9,490 nucleotides of DNA from Candidatus Cloacimonadota bacterium (GCA_023230175.1 JALNXV010000112.1:1-9490); one strand, 5' to 3'. Counted from the first letter of the stretch, positions 1 to 8,979 are shown. Notes: generated by a model from the letters alone, not told the origin. Translations and numbers: made by a program.

Positions 1-1316
1 CTATCTTTTGCATTTTCCCAGCCTCTACTATCACAATATGTTCTAAATAGTGTTTTGAAATTGTTTGATATTTTTTCTATATTAGAAAGTTTCATCCATT
101 CATCTATTGTTTTTTTGTTAAATTCAATAAATATTCCTTCTCCATTAACTTCAATTCCTGGTAACCAATTATCTCTTGTTTTTTGCAACTTAACCATTTT
201 ATTTAATGTATCCACCTCTGGTTCTGGTGGATCTATTCTCATAAAACCTTGAAGAACCATAACTTCACGTAATCTTTCTATTCTTATAACTCTACTAAAA
301 AACTTTTTTAAATAGGAGGGTACTTCATCTTCAAATGCTTTGAAAAACTTATAGTCTTTTTTGTATTCCAATTCATTATGATTTACAAAAGCCTTATATT
401 CCATCTCTTTAATTTCAATAAACTCTTTAATTTTTTCTTCACGAACTTTTAATGCTCTATCAAATTCGGTTCTTGTATATTTTTCAGAAAAATAATTATT
501 AAATACTTTAGATACACCTTCTTCACCAAAATCTCTTCTATAATCTATTATTCGAACATAGTGATCATCTAACAATGTATATAGAGGATTGGTCCAAGGA
601 GGTATTGATATTGCACTTCTAATTACTGGAAAATAAATATTAGAGGCTCCGCGTTGAGATGGATAAATCTCTGATGAATTACATGTTTCATTTCTTGCTT
701 TGGGTCTATGCGGATGGTGACCTGTACATTTATATCCATTATTCCCAAATTCATCTTTATCTGTTGAACCAGCCATTGATCGCTTAGCTCCACACGAACA
801 TTCAACAATAATTTCGCCAAGTGTTGATGTCCAGCCTGTAGAGTATAATTTTAAATTTCCATTGCAATTATTCTTCCCACGATGTACCCACCAATTCCAA
901 GGAAAATCGTCTAAGTGTCCCTCATTACATGCCACCACAAATCTGGAAGGATATGCTTGATGTCCACAAATCGGACACGTAGGACCTTGCTTGTTGTATG
1001 TTGGAATATCAATTTTTTTTCTAATATCAAATAGATTGTTACATTTAACATTGGAACAAACATGATAATAAGGAAATGACACTACTGGTAAATCATTACC
1101 ATCAGATGTTTTTGGACTTCTAAAGTGATTAACACCAAAATAAGAAGCTAATCTTCCATCATTAATCCTTTTACCTTCGTCGCCCCAATAGTTTATATCT
1201 AAAATTGTAACTGAGTCTTTAACTGCATCATGAATAGCACCAGGCCCAAAGGTTGTTATTAATTGGTTTGGTCTAATTTCACCAATTCTATTTTGATTAA
1301 ATATTTTCTTATTCAT
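1..1316 (-). CDS. drmB: DISARM core protein DrmB (DUF1998 family), 3' end beyond window
   Basis: This reading frame starts at ATG 1316 and stays open to the left edge, giving 438 codons with no stop. Family members are roughly 600 residues, so about a third is missing. The N-terminus has the hallmark DrmB stretch IRPNQLITTFGPGAI (residues 14-28). It is followed by paired cysteines suggesting zinc binding: C87/C92, the CPICG knuckle C114/C117, C173/C175, then C197/H200 and C212. Residues about 268-345 are charged and probably helical. The DUF1998 core, which normally lies near the C-terminus, falls outside the window. In known DISARM systems DrmB binds DrmA, and the complex engages invading phage DNA in the cytoplasm. 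The start lies 3 nt after the drmA stop with a GAGGA ribosome binding site, so translation is probably coupled. The family call is by recognition of motifs and partner gene, not by a search. Confidence 0.88.
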   Translation of the reverse strand, partial: MNKKIFNQNRIGEIRPNQLITTFGPGAIHDAVKDSVTILDINYWGDEGKRINDGRLASYFGVNHFRSPKTSDGNDLPVVSFPYYHVCSNVKCNNLFDIRKKIDIPTYNKQGPTCPICGHQAYPSRFVVACNEGHLDDFPWNWWVHRGKNNCNGNLKLYSTGWTSTLGEIIVECSCGAKRSMAGSTDKDEFGNNGYKCTGHHPHRPKARNETCNSSEIYPSQRGASNIYFPVIRSAISIPPWTNPLYTLLDDHYVRIIDYRRDFGEEGVSKVFNNYFSEKYTRTEFDRALKVREEKIKEFIEIKEMEYKAFVNHNELEYKKDYKFFKAFEDEVPSYLKKFFSRVIRIERLREVMVLQGFMRIDPPEPEVDTLNKMVKLQKTRDNWLPGIEVNGEGIFIEFNKKTIDEWMKLSNIEKISNNFKTLFRTYCDSRGWENAKD

Positions 1317-1319
1317 ATT

Positions 1320-4300
1320 TTAATCCTCATAATAGTAGAGTGATGAAGAACTCTCTACTTCTCTCATTGAGTTTAATGTTGGTTTTTCTTTTGCTGTATT
1401 TGGTTCACCATAAAAATTCATCAAACGACTTCCTCTTTCGGTATTGAAAATATAGTAGTATAAAGGAGTAATGCTGACTCTTTGCAATGTCTTCCAATCA
1501 TCAATAAATCTATTTATTTCATCTACAACATCTTTGTGTAATTTAGGTGAAACTTTTGCGACTCTTCTTGATATTTTGTTAATAATTTCATCAATTTTGG
1601 TTTGATGAATTAACGAAATATTTTTAGCATCTTCATTTTCTGCTAGTTCTTCAATTGATAGCCTCGCTAATGAAATAAATAAAGCGTGTAAAACTCTATC
1701 TCTCGCTCTAGCTGAAAATGGTGTTGCCGTTGTACCTTCCACATATCTATATATATGACTATGATATCCTTTGAAATTTTCATAATGAGACATATCTCTA
1801 GGCCTGTAAGGGCTATAAATAGTGACAACTAATCCCGGGAAACTTCTCCCAATTCTACTTGTTGCTTGAATATATTCAGAACTCTGCTTTGGTTGTCCAA
1901 ATACACACATTAGACCTAATCTATCAATATCCAAACCTACCGAAATCATATTCGTAGCTATTGCAACATCTAAAAAGTTTTTTTCTCCTATTTGTGTTTC
2001 TAATTCCTTTAACAATCCTGCAATTTTACTTGAAGTCATTCTTGATGTTATTTCCTTATGCTTAAAAAACTTTCTTTCTTTTTTGTGATTGTATTGTTTT
2101 TTTATCCATGTAATCCTTTTCGGAATGTCATCTTGTAATAATCTTACGGTTCCACCTAGTTCTCTTATCGAGTTAAAATAACCTATTAATGTATAGTATG
2201 GATCAATATAATTTCGATACTCTTCTCTTTCTGATAATTCTAATGTTTTTTGAAGAATCATTGCATATATTCTCAATTGTGTGGTTTTTAAAGACTTACC
2301 ACTAGCACTAACTCCAATATATTTTCTAAATGGATTTTGCTCTAATGGTATTTCTTTTATAAAATAACTATCTTTAATATCTAATCCATCGGCAGGAAAC
2401 TGTAATGATTTATTTCTACCGTATAAACTCTTTATTTGGTTTTCAGCATTTTTAATAGTAGCTGTTGACACAATATATTTAGGAACTATCTTTTTTTCAT
2501 CAATTTCAATTGAGCATAGTTCTTCAATTGCCGCTTCGTAAGCACCATAAATTGTTCCAAGAGGTCCCGTAATTAAGTGAAGCTCATCTTGAACTATTAA
2601 TTCTGGTGGAAAAAACGGTTTTACACTTTGTACATGTATCCTATCTTCAGAGTCGTTTGATTGATGGGTCTTAGGGTGTTTTTTTCCTATTGCTATATAG
2701 CCATGTTTCGGACAATATCTATCTACCCTACCAAATAAAGAATTTGTCGCTGGATCCCATGGTAATCTGGCAAATTTATCAACAGTAGCAATTACAATGG
2801 TTGGACATTTCCTATATATCTGTTCATCTACTAAATAAACTGGAATTTCAACAGGTGTTTTTTTATATTTAAAGAAGTAGCAGTTTTCATCCGAACAGTG
2901 TATACTAATACTTTCATCATCTAAATCAACTAAAAAATCTTCTTTTTTTAATTCTTTTCCACAATAAGGACATGTTATTAGTTGATTATTAAGTTTTCCA
3001 ATTGACTCTTGTAATTTTTTCGGTTCTCTATCCGAATCTCTAAAATCATTAAAGTTATTTGGAGTTACACCTCCTCCAACGTAAAATCCCACGGAAAAAG
3101 GTTCAGTTCCTAAAGACATATCATTTTTTGATATTCTTTGTTGTCTAAGTATTTCGGCTGCAATAACCATTTTTGTTAGTCTATCTCTTTGTTGTGTTGT
3201 TAATAATCTTAGCGTATATCTAAGAATAATGGTTACACCACCATCTTTATTATATAAATCACTTTTTTTGTGATTCATTCTTCTATATCCCATTAAAAAT
3301 GCCATCAATCCTAAATACGCTTCAGTTTTACCGCCACCAGTCGGAAAATACAATAAATCAACATAGCTTCTAAATTCAGAATTATAGTCAGTAATCCCAG
3401 TTAAATTTAATAGAATAAATGCAATCTGAAAAGCTCTCCATTCATTATTGTCTTTGGAGAGTTCTTCGCCGATATTGCACTTTATTCCGGAACCATATTT
3501 TTTTGAAAAAGCATTTATGGCTCTTTGCATGTGCATCGCTTGATTCATGAAACAAAAAGCATTAAAAACACCTTCATTGTTTTCTAGCAATTCAATCCCT
3601 TCATAAATTCTTTTTGCTTGAATTTCACATTTTTCTATAACTTGATTACCTTGTTTTATAAAACTAGGTTCTTTTAATTTAGGGTTTAATTTTAATTCAT
3701 TTATCCACAAATGATATGATTCATATAATTTTTTTAATCTTTTAATAGTTTCAATTTTATTCTTTGCCTGTGAGAAAAATAACATTGAAAATGTTTTTGG
3801 TTCGAATCCTTCCAAAACGGGACTAACACCCGGTAACTCATGATTTGGTATAAACTTTGACATTACTAACGTTGTCTTCCCGTTATTTTCGTTCCAATCT
3901 GTTGCACAACCATGTCCATGAGCAAATATTGGTTTGCTTTCATACAAGAACTCATCGGATAAATCAATCTTGCGGCAAAGATATTCAGGTATAAAACTAA
4001 AATTATTGGTTGTTTTAATTGTTGCTTCTACTTGAAACATTATTCCGTTTACGAGTTCTTCATCCGCAATTCTATTGTTTGTTATGTATACAGAAACTAA
4101 CTTATAATTATTGGTTAATGAAAACTGCGATATCTTAACAGAAACACCTCTATAAAAAGCATTATCTATGGAATCTTTACTAATTTCACCTAATTGGTAA
4201 ACTTTAGATTTAAACGAATTATCTATTCTAGCTTTAAAATCAATATTCCTTGGAATTCTTCTGTAAACTTTTTTATTTCTTTCTTTTCCTTCTTTATCAA

Positions 4301-4661
4301 TTACAGCATATTTCTCTAACAAATAATCTCCCCATTTAACTTCGATATCTAAATCTTGATTTTCAGTAGTTAAATAGAAACTAACACCAAAAGAATTTTG
4401 TTGTTTATATTTAGCCGAATATTTGTCTTCATTATCCTCATCACCTAAAGAATCCATCTCACCAGAATCTAAATTAATGTCTTCTTGATAGTCAAACTCA
4501 ATTTTACTTTCCTTAGATATTGGATGGATTAGTCCGGTTAAATAGCTTAATTCTGGGTTCTCATTTAATGTTTCTTCGTCGCCTTCTCTTGGACCAATTA
4601 AATCATTTTTAATAGCTTCGATTATTTCTTGTCTAACTTTGCTATAAATATCTCTTGACAT
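1320..4661 (-). CDS. drmA: DISARM helicase DrmA (SF2 ATPase with zinc ribbon)
   Basis: This 1113-residue protein is complete, near the usual size for DrmA. The N-terminal ~400 residues carry no helicase motif and include an acidic segment (about 54-80) followed by a predicted beta-rich part. The SF2 motor follows: Walker A FPTGGGKT at 439-446, DELH box at 692-695, STAT (motif III) at 732-735, SVGLDI at 907-912, and the arginine-finger motif QATSRIGR at 932-939. Between motifs I and II lies a zinc ribbon, CPYCG at 564-568 paired with C589 and C594. The FPTGGGKTEA form of Walker A, the inserted zinc ribbon and the adjacent drmB identify DrmA rather than a generic helicase. In DISARM, DrmA pairs with DrmB to bind and probably translocate along foreign DNA. 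The start ATG follows the res stop by 1 nt, with a GGAGGA site inside the end of res. All visible motor motifs look intact. Confidence 0.9.
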   Translation of the reverse strand: MSRDIYSKVRQEIIEAIKNDLIGPREGDEETLNENPELSYLTGLIHPISKESKIEFDYQEDINLDSGEMDSLGDEDNEDKYSAKYKQQNSFGVSFYLTTENQDLDIEVKWGDYLLEKYAVIDKEGKERNKKVYRRIPRNIDFKARIDNSFKSKVYQLGEISKDSIDNAFYRGVSVKISQFSLTNNYKLVSVYITNNRIADEELVNGIMFQVEATIKTTNNFSFIPEYLCRKIDLSDEFLYESKPIFAHGHGCATDWNENNGKTTLVMSKFIPNHELPGVSPVLEGFEPKTFSMLFFSQAKNKIETIKRLKKLYESYHLWINELKLNPKLKEPSFIKQGNQVIEKCEIQAKRIYEGIELLENNEGVFNAFCFMNQAMHMQRAINAFSKKYGSGIKCNIGEELSKDNNEWRAFQIAFILLNLTGITDYNSEFRSYVDLLYFPTGGGKTEAYLGLMAFLMGYRRMNHKKSDLYNKDGGVTIILRYTLRLLTTQQRDRLTKMVIAAEILRQQRISKNDMSLGTEPFSVGFYVGGGVTPNNFNDFRDSDREPKKLQESIGKLNNQLITCPYCGKELKKEDFLVDLDDESISIHCSDENCYFFKYKKTPVEIPVYLVDEQIYRKCPTIVIATVDKFARLPWDPATNSLFGRVDRYCPKHGYIAIGKKHPKTHQSNDSEDRIHVQSVKPFFPPELIVQDELHLITGPLGTIYGAYEAAIEELCSIEIDEKKIVPKYIVSTATIKNAENQIKSLYGRNKSLQFPADGLDIKDSYFIKEIPLEQNPFRKYIGVSASGKSLKTTQLRIYAMILQKTLELSEREEYRNYIDPYYTLIGYFNSIRELGGTVRLLQDDIPKRITWIKKQYNHKKERKFFKHKEITSRMTSSKIAGLLKELETQIGEKNFLDVAIATNMISVGLDIDRLGLMCVFGQPKQSSEYIQATSRIGRSFPGLVVTIYSPYRPRDMSHYENFKGYHSHIYRYVEGTTATPFSARARDRVLHALFISLARLSIEELAENEDAKNISLIHQTKIDEIINKISRRVAKVSPKLHKDVVDEINRFIDDWKTLQRVSITPLYYYIFNTERGSRLMNFYGEPNTAKEKPTLNSMREVESSSSLYYYED
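1324..1328 (-). promoter_or_regulatory. Ribosome binding site of drmB
   Basis: The minus strand reads GAGGA 7 nt before ATG 1316, inside the last codons of drmA. Together with the 3-nt gap it suggests coupled translation of the two proteins that form the DISARM core complex. Confidence 0.7.
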
Positions 4662-4662
4662 A

Positions 4663-7344
4663 TTAATCCTCCAAATCTATTGGTTTATGAGCCAAACCAA
4701 CTATTGAAGCAAAACCATCACCAATATTAATATATTTTTCTGATATCAATCGATAATGCCATGGTTTATTATCTACATCAACTTTAGTTGCATATTTACA
4801 CCAAAGTTCACCTTCTTCTTTCTTTAACAAAACAGTTTTATCATCCAAATCTTTTTCAGATTTTACTTCAATCATATATTTAGCTTCTTTTGTTTCAACT
4901 AAAAAATCGGGATTATATTGTAACCCTGCAGCATAAAAAATTCCCATTTGATTTAGTGGTGGATTTATCCATCTTAAAACATTATTATCTGATTCTAAAA
5001 TAACCGACATTTTTCTTTCTGGATCACTATCAAAACTATTTTTTTCATAATATGACTTTTTATAACCAGTAAAAACATACTTTCTTATATTACTTTTATC
5101 CTGTATCTCGGTATGCATACTAACTTCTCCATTGTTTGGTTTAATAATTCTAACTTGCTTACCGAAAGTTAATAATGCTTTTTGAATTTGAAAAGTAAGT
5201 TTCGTTTCACTTTTTATAGTAGACATGACTTGTTTTTTTATGTCATCCATTATTAATGAAGCATATTTTCTTACTACCTGTTTTTTATGTTTATCATCTC
5301 CACCAATTTCATTGAGATATTGATTTGAAATATTAATTACATATTCTGCATCTTCACTATCAAACTCTGTAATATTGTCTAAAATTAAACAAGACAATGT
5401 GTTTAAAGGGTTAGGATCTTCTAATATTTCTGCGTCTAACGAAGCTAAAAGTTCATTATTAGCTACATTGAACCTTTCAATTTGTGATTCTTCTATCACA
5501 AAATTAATTGTTTTCTTAACTTTTATAGGACTTAGTTCGATTGTTGTTGTTGGAGTTATTAAGATTTTTGGTGTTTTAATTAACGAGGCACTATATTTCT
5601 TAACTTTTTCAACAAATGTATCTTTGTCCATTACTTCTGTTTTAGCCGAAGCTTTTTTGACTAATTCTTCGGTTGAAATAACCTCGTTATTGGTTGTTTC
5701 ATCAAAATCAAACAAACTTGGTTGTTTAAAACCAGGCTTATCTTCTTTTTTATCAAAATATCCGACATTTTTAAGATAGGCCCTATATAGTTCCTCCTGA
5801 ACTATAAGGTCATTAATATCTTGCTTTTCAATTACTTTTTGTGATTCATCATCAAATTCAAACAAACCATCAAACAAAGATATTGGTGCATTACCAAGGT
5901 CTGGCTCAATAACAAGCTGTTTAGTTTCTTCAATCTCCTTATTGTCCAAATCCCTAGTTTTAAATATTGGATTTGCCTTAAGATCCTCAACAATTTCTCT
6001 ATAATGTTCATGGGCAACAATGTCTAAGGTATCTATTTCAGATTCGCCAGTAATCTTGCCAAATGGAAGACGTAACCCTCTACCAATTGTTTGCATTGCA
6101 AGGATTTCACTTTTAGCAGCATTAAGTGGAATGATAGTAAATAAATTATTAACATCCCAACCTTCTTTTAATTTATATACGTGTAATACTATTTCAATAG
6201 GGTTCTGATTATTTTCTATCGTCAATAGTTTATAAATGATTTCTTCATTTGTTTCAGTTGAACCAGTTTGACCAGAATGCACTTCAATAACTTTATTCTT
6301 ATATTTTCCACCCATAAAATCTTGTGATTTAATTTTGTTTCTAATTTTAGTGGCGTGGGCTGTATCCTTACAAGCTACTAAAACAATTGGCTTAACATAT
6401 TCTAAATTATTTTCAGTACAGTATTTTAAAATACTATTTTTTCTATTTTCATGAAGTTTAATGCCATCGATCAATTTCATTTCTTCAACATCATCTTCTG
6501 AATATCCGGTTAAATTAGTTCTACCATTCATAACAGGTATTTTTAAATATTTTCCTGCTCCTTTTGCTAAATCATAAGAATATATCACGTTTGAATTAGC
6601 TTTTGGCGTTGCGGTAAATTCAAGCCCTAAGATTGGCTTCAAATAGTCAATCGCTTTTAGTGATGCTGGAGCATAATAACGATGGGATTCATCCATGCAT
6701 ATTACTAAATCATCAAAAGTGCTTAAAACTTCCGCAAAAGATTTTCCTAATGTTTCTTGATACTTATGAAATCTAAATTCTCTGTCAGTTTTAGGAGTGA
6801 AAATTTTTCCAATGTTAAAGATGAATATTTCAATTTCATCATGGAAATATCCCTTTAACATCCCTTCTTCGTAATAATCTTTATATTGAAGATAGTTTTC
6901 ACCATCATAAACTTTAGGTCTTGCTCCTAAATCCGCTTCAAGTCCTTTAAATAAATATTTTGGATGTTCAGGCTTACTTTCTTGCTTTAGTTTTTCATAA
7001 ATGGTGTCTCCTGGTGCCAGTATAAAGAAATGTCTATATCCTTTGATTTTATATAAATAATAGATAGAAGCTCCCATTAATCTTGTTTTACCAATACCAG
7101 TTGCCATTTCAAAAGCAAAAGATGGAAATGAAAATTCTTCCGTTACTGATAGCTTTCTAGGGTGTTCACAATTAAGACTTGCGTGAGTGATAACTTCATT
7201 TTTGGTTTTCAATCTTTCTATATCTGATTTATCAATAGATTTGAAATTTAAAGGTTCGACAATCTTATCAAGGATAGATAAAGCCTCAATTTGTGGTTCT
7301 CGCAAACTCATAGCGAAAGATATTTTATTTACTATTTTACTCAT
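4663..7344 (-). CDS. res: Type III restriction enzyme Res subunit (helicase-nuclease)
   Basis: An 893-residue protein counted from ATG 7344, typical in length for type III Res. SF2 motifs are intact: Walker A ATGIGKT at 81-87, DESH at 218-221, TATP at 244-247, KEGWDV at 393-398 and QTIGRGLRLP at 418-427. The C-terminus has a PD-(D/E)xK nuclease: D813 in NPDF, then E826 and K828 in EVK. In type III systems Res forms a complex with Mod, uses ATP after site recognition and cuts DNA when unmodified sites are met. I prefer ATG 7344 over the in-frame ATG 7371: 7344 has a GAGG site 9 nt upstream and sits 1 nt after the mod stop, whereas 7371 overlaps mod and lacks a clear ribosome site. A linker at about 486-550 contains two SLFD-type motifs, one resembling a clamp-binding peptide. 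Its place between the methylase and drmA is unusual for DISARM. Confidence 0.9.
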   Translation of the reverse strand: MSKIVNKISFAMSLREPQIEALSILDKIVEPLNFKSIDKSDIERLKTKNEVITHASLNCEHPRKLSVTEEFSFPSFAFEMATGIGKTRLMGASIYYLYKIKGYRHFFILAPGDTIYEKLKQESKPEHPKYLFKGLEADLGARPKVYDGENYLQYKDYYEEGMLKGYFHDEIEIFIFNIGKIFTPKTDREFRFHKYQETLGKSFAEVLSTFDDLVICMDESHRYYAPASLKAIDYLKPILGLEFTATPKANSNVIYSYDLAKGAGKYLKIPVMNGRTNLTGYSEDDVEEMKLIDGIKLHENRKNSILKYCTENNLEYVKPIVLVACKDTAHATKIRNKIKSQDFMGGKYKNKVIEVHSGQTGSTETNEEIIYKLLTIENNQNPIEIVLHVYKLKEGWDVNNLFTIIPLNAAKSEILAMQTIGRGLRLPFGKITGESEIDTLDIVAHEHYREIVEDLKANPIFKTRDLDNKEIEETKQLVIEPDLGNAPISLFDGLFEFDDESQKVIEKQDINDLIVQEELYRAYLKNVGYFDKKEDKPGFKQPSLFDFDETTNNEVISTEELVKKASAKTEVMDKDTFVEKVKKYSASLIKTPKILITPTTTIELSPIKVKKTINFVIEESQIERFNVANNELLASLDAEILEDPNPLNTLSCLILDNITEFDSEDAEYVINISNQYLNEIGGDDKHKKQVVRKYASLIMDDIKKQVMSTIKSETKLTFQIQKALLTFGKQVRIIKPNNGEVSMHTEIQDKSNIRKYVFTGYKKSYYEKNSFDSDPERKMSVILESDNNVLRWINPPLNQMGIFYAAGLQYNPDFLVETKEAKYMIEVKSEKDLDDKTVLLKKEEGELWCKYATKVDVDNKPWHYRLISEKYINIGDGFASIVGLAHKPIDLED
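4667..4672 (-). promoter_or_regulatory. Ribosome binding site of drmA
   Basis: The minus strand reads GGAGGA 5 nt before ATG 4661, embedded in the final codons of res. Ribosomes finishing res would terminate on top of the drmA start, which suggests coupled synthesis of the two proteins. Confidence 0.75.
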
Positions 7345-7345
7345 T

Positions 7346-8968
7346 TTATCTAACCTCACTTTCAAAATCATATTTTTTCAATAAATCCTTTGGTATTCTT
7401 TTAACTTCTATATTTTCAGGTAGTTTTAAATCGGACTGAATCTTAGTTCCATATATAAGAACTGAATGATTTTCATCCAATTCCTTAACGATATTTTGAA
7501 TATATTCACCACTTATGTAGTCTTTTGAAATGTGTATATATCTCGTTTCACTGCTTTTTCCATGCATTTCGCCTATCGGTTCATATTTGAATCCTTCTAA
7601 TTTACAAATGGCTTCACAAAGCATTTCAAAGTTATAGTCATTGTTTATTTGGTATATTGGTAAGATAGGATGTTTTTCTAATAATGATGGTGCTAATTCG
7701 TAAAATCTGTATCCCCCGCCACCAGTCCAATCTACATCTTTTGAAATTCCTGTTTGTTCACCTTCTATAACGTTATCTAACCTTACTTTGCTATGCGTAT
7801 AAGCTTGTTCACCAAGTTCTATTCCTATCCATTTTCTGTTCATTTTATGAGCAACAGCAGCGGTTGTACCCGAACCTAAAAAGGAATCCAATACAAAGTC
7901 TCCAGGATTAGAAAATGCAGCAATAATTGTTTTTATAAGCGATTCCGGTTTTTGCCCGTTTTTAAGAGTAACTCCACCTTCAGAATTAAACGAAGTGTTT
8001 ATATGTAGCCACAAATCTCCAAGTGGAACGTTCATTGTATCAGAAGCAAAAACATATTGAACTCTAGGCTCTTTGGAACCTCTATCAAAATCAGCTTTAA
8101 CAAACATTGTAACATCGTTAACAATCGCAATTGCAATATTTTGATTTAAATCGGTTTCATTTTGGATTACTCTTCTGATGGTGGAAGCGTTAGATGTTCT
8201 CGCAATTCTCCAAGCATTTTCTCGAGAAAAATTAAATTTATCTTTTTCTGATTGTCCCACTTTATATTTTTTAAATGCATCATTTAAAGATATTAAACTA
8301 CTAGGTAGTTTTTCATTTACTTCATCAATTTCATTTTTATTTGTTAGGTTTAGCATTTTTTCTATATCTTCTTTGCTTAAATCTAGGAAATTTTTATATT
8401 CTGAATCCCATTTAGTTTTTTCCTCTGTTTGCACATTAATAGAAATCTTTTCTTTTTTATATATCAAAAGATACTCTTTAAGTTTAGGAAATTTTTTGTC
8501 TATATGTGCCATTTTGGGGCCAGATGCATCACTCATTTTAACAACAATTGTATTGACATGATTTACTCTACCAAAAATTTCATCACACAAAACCTTTAAA
8601 TATGCTTGTTCATTATCATCAATTTGAATAACAATCGCCCCGTCATTTGATAATAACCCTTTCAACAATTCCAATCTTTGTTTCATTAAGGTCAACCAAA
8701 TACTATGTTCAACTCCATCATCATAATGTTCAAAGGCATTTCCTGTGTTATATGGAGGATCTATATAAATACATTTTATCTTTCCAGCATAATCTTGCTC
8801 CAAAGCTTTTAATGCTATTAAATTATCTCCATGTATCAGCATGTTTTCTGTTTCTACATCATGTTGAATATTTGATTTACTCTTATCCTCAACAAGAATT
8901 CTAGGCTCTATTCTTTTTTCTTCATTTTTCCCAACCCAAGTTAATTCAAGTTTTCCTGTCTTATTCAT
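7346..8968 (-). CDS. mod: Type III R-M Mod subunit, beta-class DNA adenine-N6 methyltransferase
   Basis: A complete 540-residue protein. Catalytic motif IV DPPY is at 70-73, inside an IYIDPPYNTGN context, and the SAM-binding motif I FLGSG is at 363-367. Catalytic motif before SAM motif is the order of beta-class amino-methyltransferases (N6_N4_Mtase family). The ~200 residues between them are less conserved and should hold the target recognition domain. The GGGGYRFYEL stretch at 416-425 is typical of type III Mod C-termini. The family transfers a methyl group from SAM to adenine N6 in a short asymmetric site and gives Res its DNA specificity. At 540 residues it is somewhat shorter than classical Mod proteins such as EcoP15I (about 640). 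It takes the place where class 1 DISARM encodes DrmMI, a different methylase type. The start has a strong AGGAGG site 5 nt upstream. The recognition site cannot be read from sequence alone. Confidence 0.9.
   Translation of the reverse strand: MNKTGKLELTWVGKNEEKRIEPRILVEDKSKSNIQHDVETENMLIHGDNLIALKALEQDYAGKIKCIYIDPPYNTGNAFEHYDDGVEHSIWLTLMKQRLELLKGLLSNDGAIVIQIDDNEQAYLKVLCDEIFGRVNHVNTIVVKMSDASGPKMAHIDKKFPKLKEYLLIYKKEKISINVQTEEKTKWDSEYKNFLDLSKEDIEKMLNLTNKNEIDEVNEKLPSSLISLNDAFKKYKVGQSEKDKFNFSRENAWRIARTSNASTIRRVIQNETDLNQNIAIAIVNDVTMFVKADFDRGSKEPRVQYVFASDTMNVPLGDLWLHINTSFNSEGGVTLKNGQKPESLIKTIIAAFSNPGDFVLDSFLGSGTTAAVAHKMNRKWIGIELGEQAYTHSKVRLDNVIEGEQTGISKDVDWTGGGGYRFYELAPSLLEKHPILPIYQINNDYNFEMLCEAICKLEGFKYEPIGEMHGKSSETRYIHISKDYISGEYIQNIVKELDENHSVLIYGTKIQSDLKLPENIEVKRIPKDLLKKYDFESEVR
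7354..7357 (-). promoter_or_regulatory. Ribosome binding site that decides the res start
   Basis: The minus strand reads GAGG 9 nt before ATG 7344 and lies inside the last codons of mod. It supports ATG 7344 as the res start rather than ATG 7371, which has only an A-rich stretch ahead of it. The site is weaker than that of mod. Confidence 0.65.
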
Positions 8969-8973
8969 GTTTA

Positions 8974-8979
8974 CCTCCT
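8974..8979 (-). promoter_or_regulatory. Ribosome binding site of mod
   Basis: The minus strand reads AGGAGG, 5 nt before ATG 8968, in the 12-nt gap after the stop of the upstream gene. It is the strongest Shine-Dalgarno match in the window and fixes the mod start. It may allow more mod translation than the weaker sites in front of res and drmB, so that methylation precedes restriction; that consequence is inference. Confidence 0.8.

Noticed and set aside
623..820. A 65-residue minus-strand frame
   Set aside because: It overlaps drmB in another frame; the drmB frame has the conserved cysteines and the family N-terminus.
1320..4661. Assignment of the DrmA helicase to Druantia or BREX
   Set aside because: The DrmB N-terminus next door (IRPNQLITTFGPGAI) and the DrmA zinc ribbon fit DISARM. 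No PglZ, BrxL or Druantia-type giant helicase is seen.
5375..5779. A 134-residue open frame on the plus strand
   Set aside because: It lies wholly antisense to the well-supported res gene, shows no recognisable domain and is explained by the skewed AT-rich composition.
8178..8561. A 127-residue open frame on the plus strand
   Set aside because: It is antisense to mod, its Leu/Ser/Phe-rich composition is what the reverse complement of Lys/Glu-rich coding gives, and no family is recognisable.
7346..8968. Simple-sequence repeats for phase variation of mod
   Set aside because: Type III mod genes in some pathogens carry tetra- or pentanucleotide tracts, but none is visible here.
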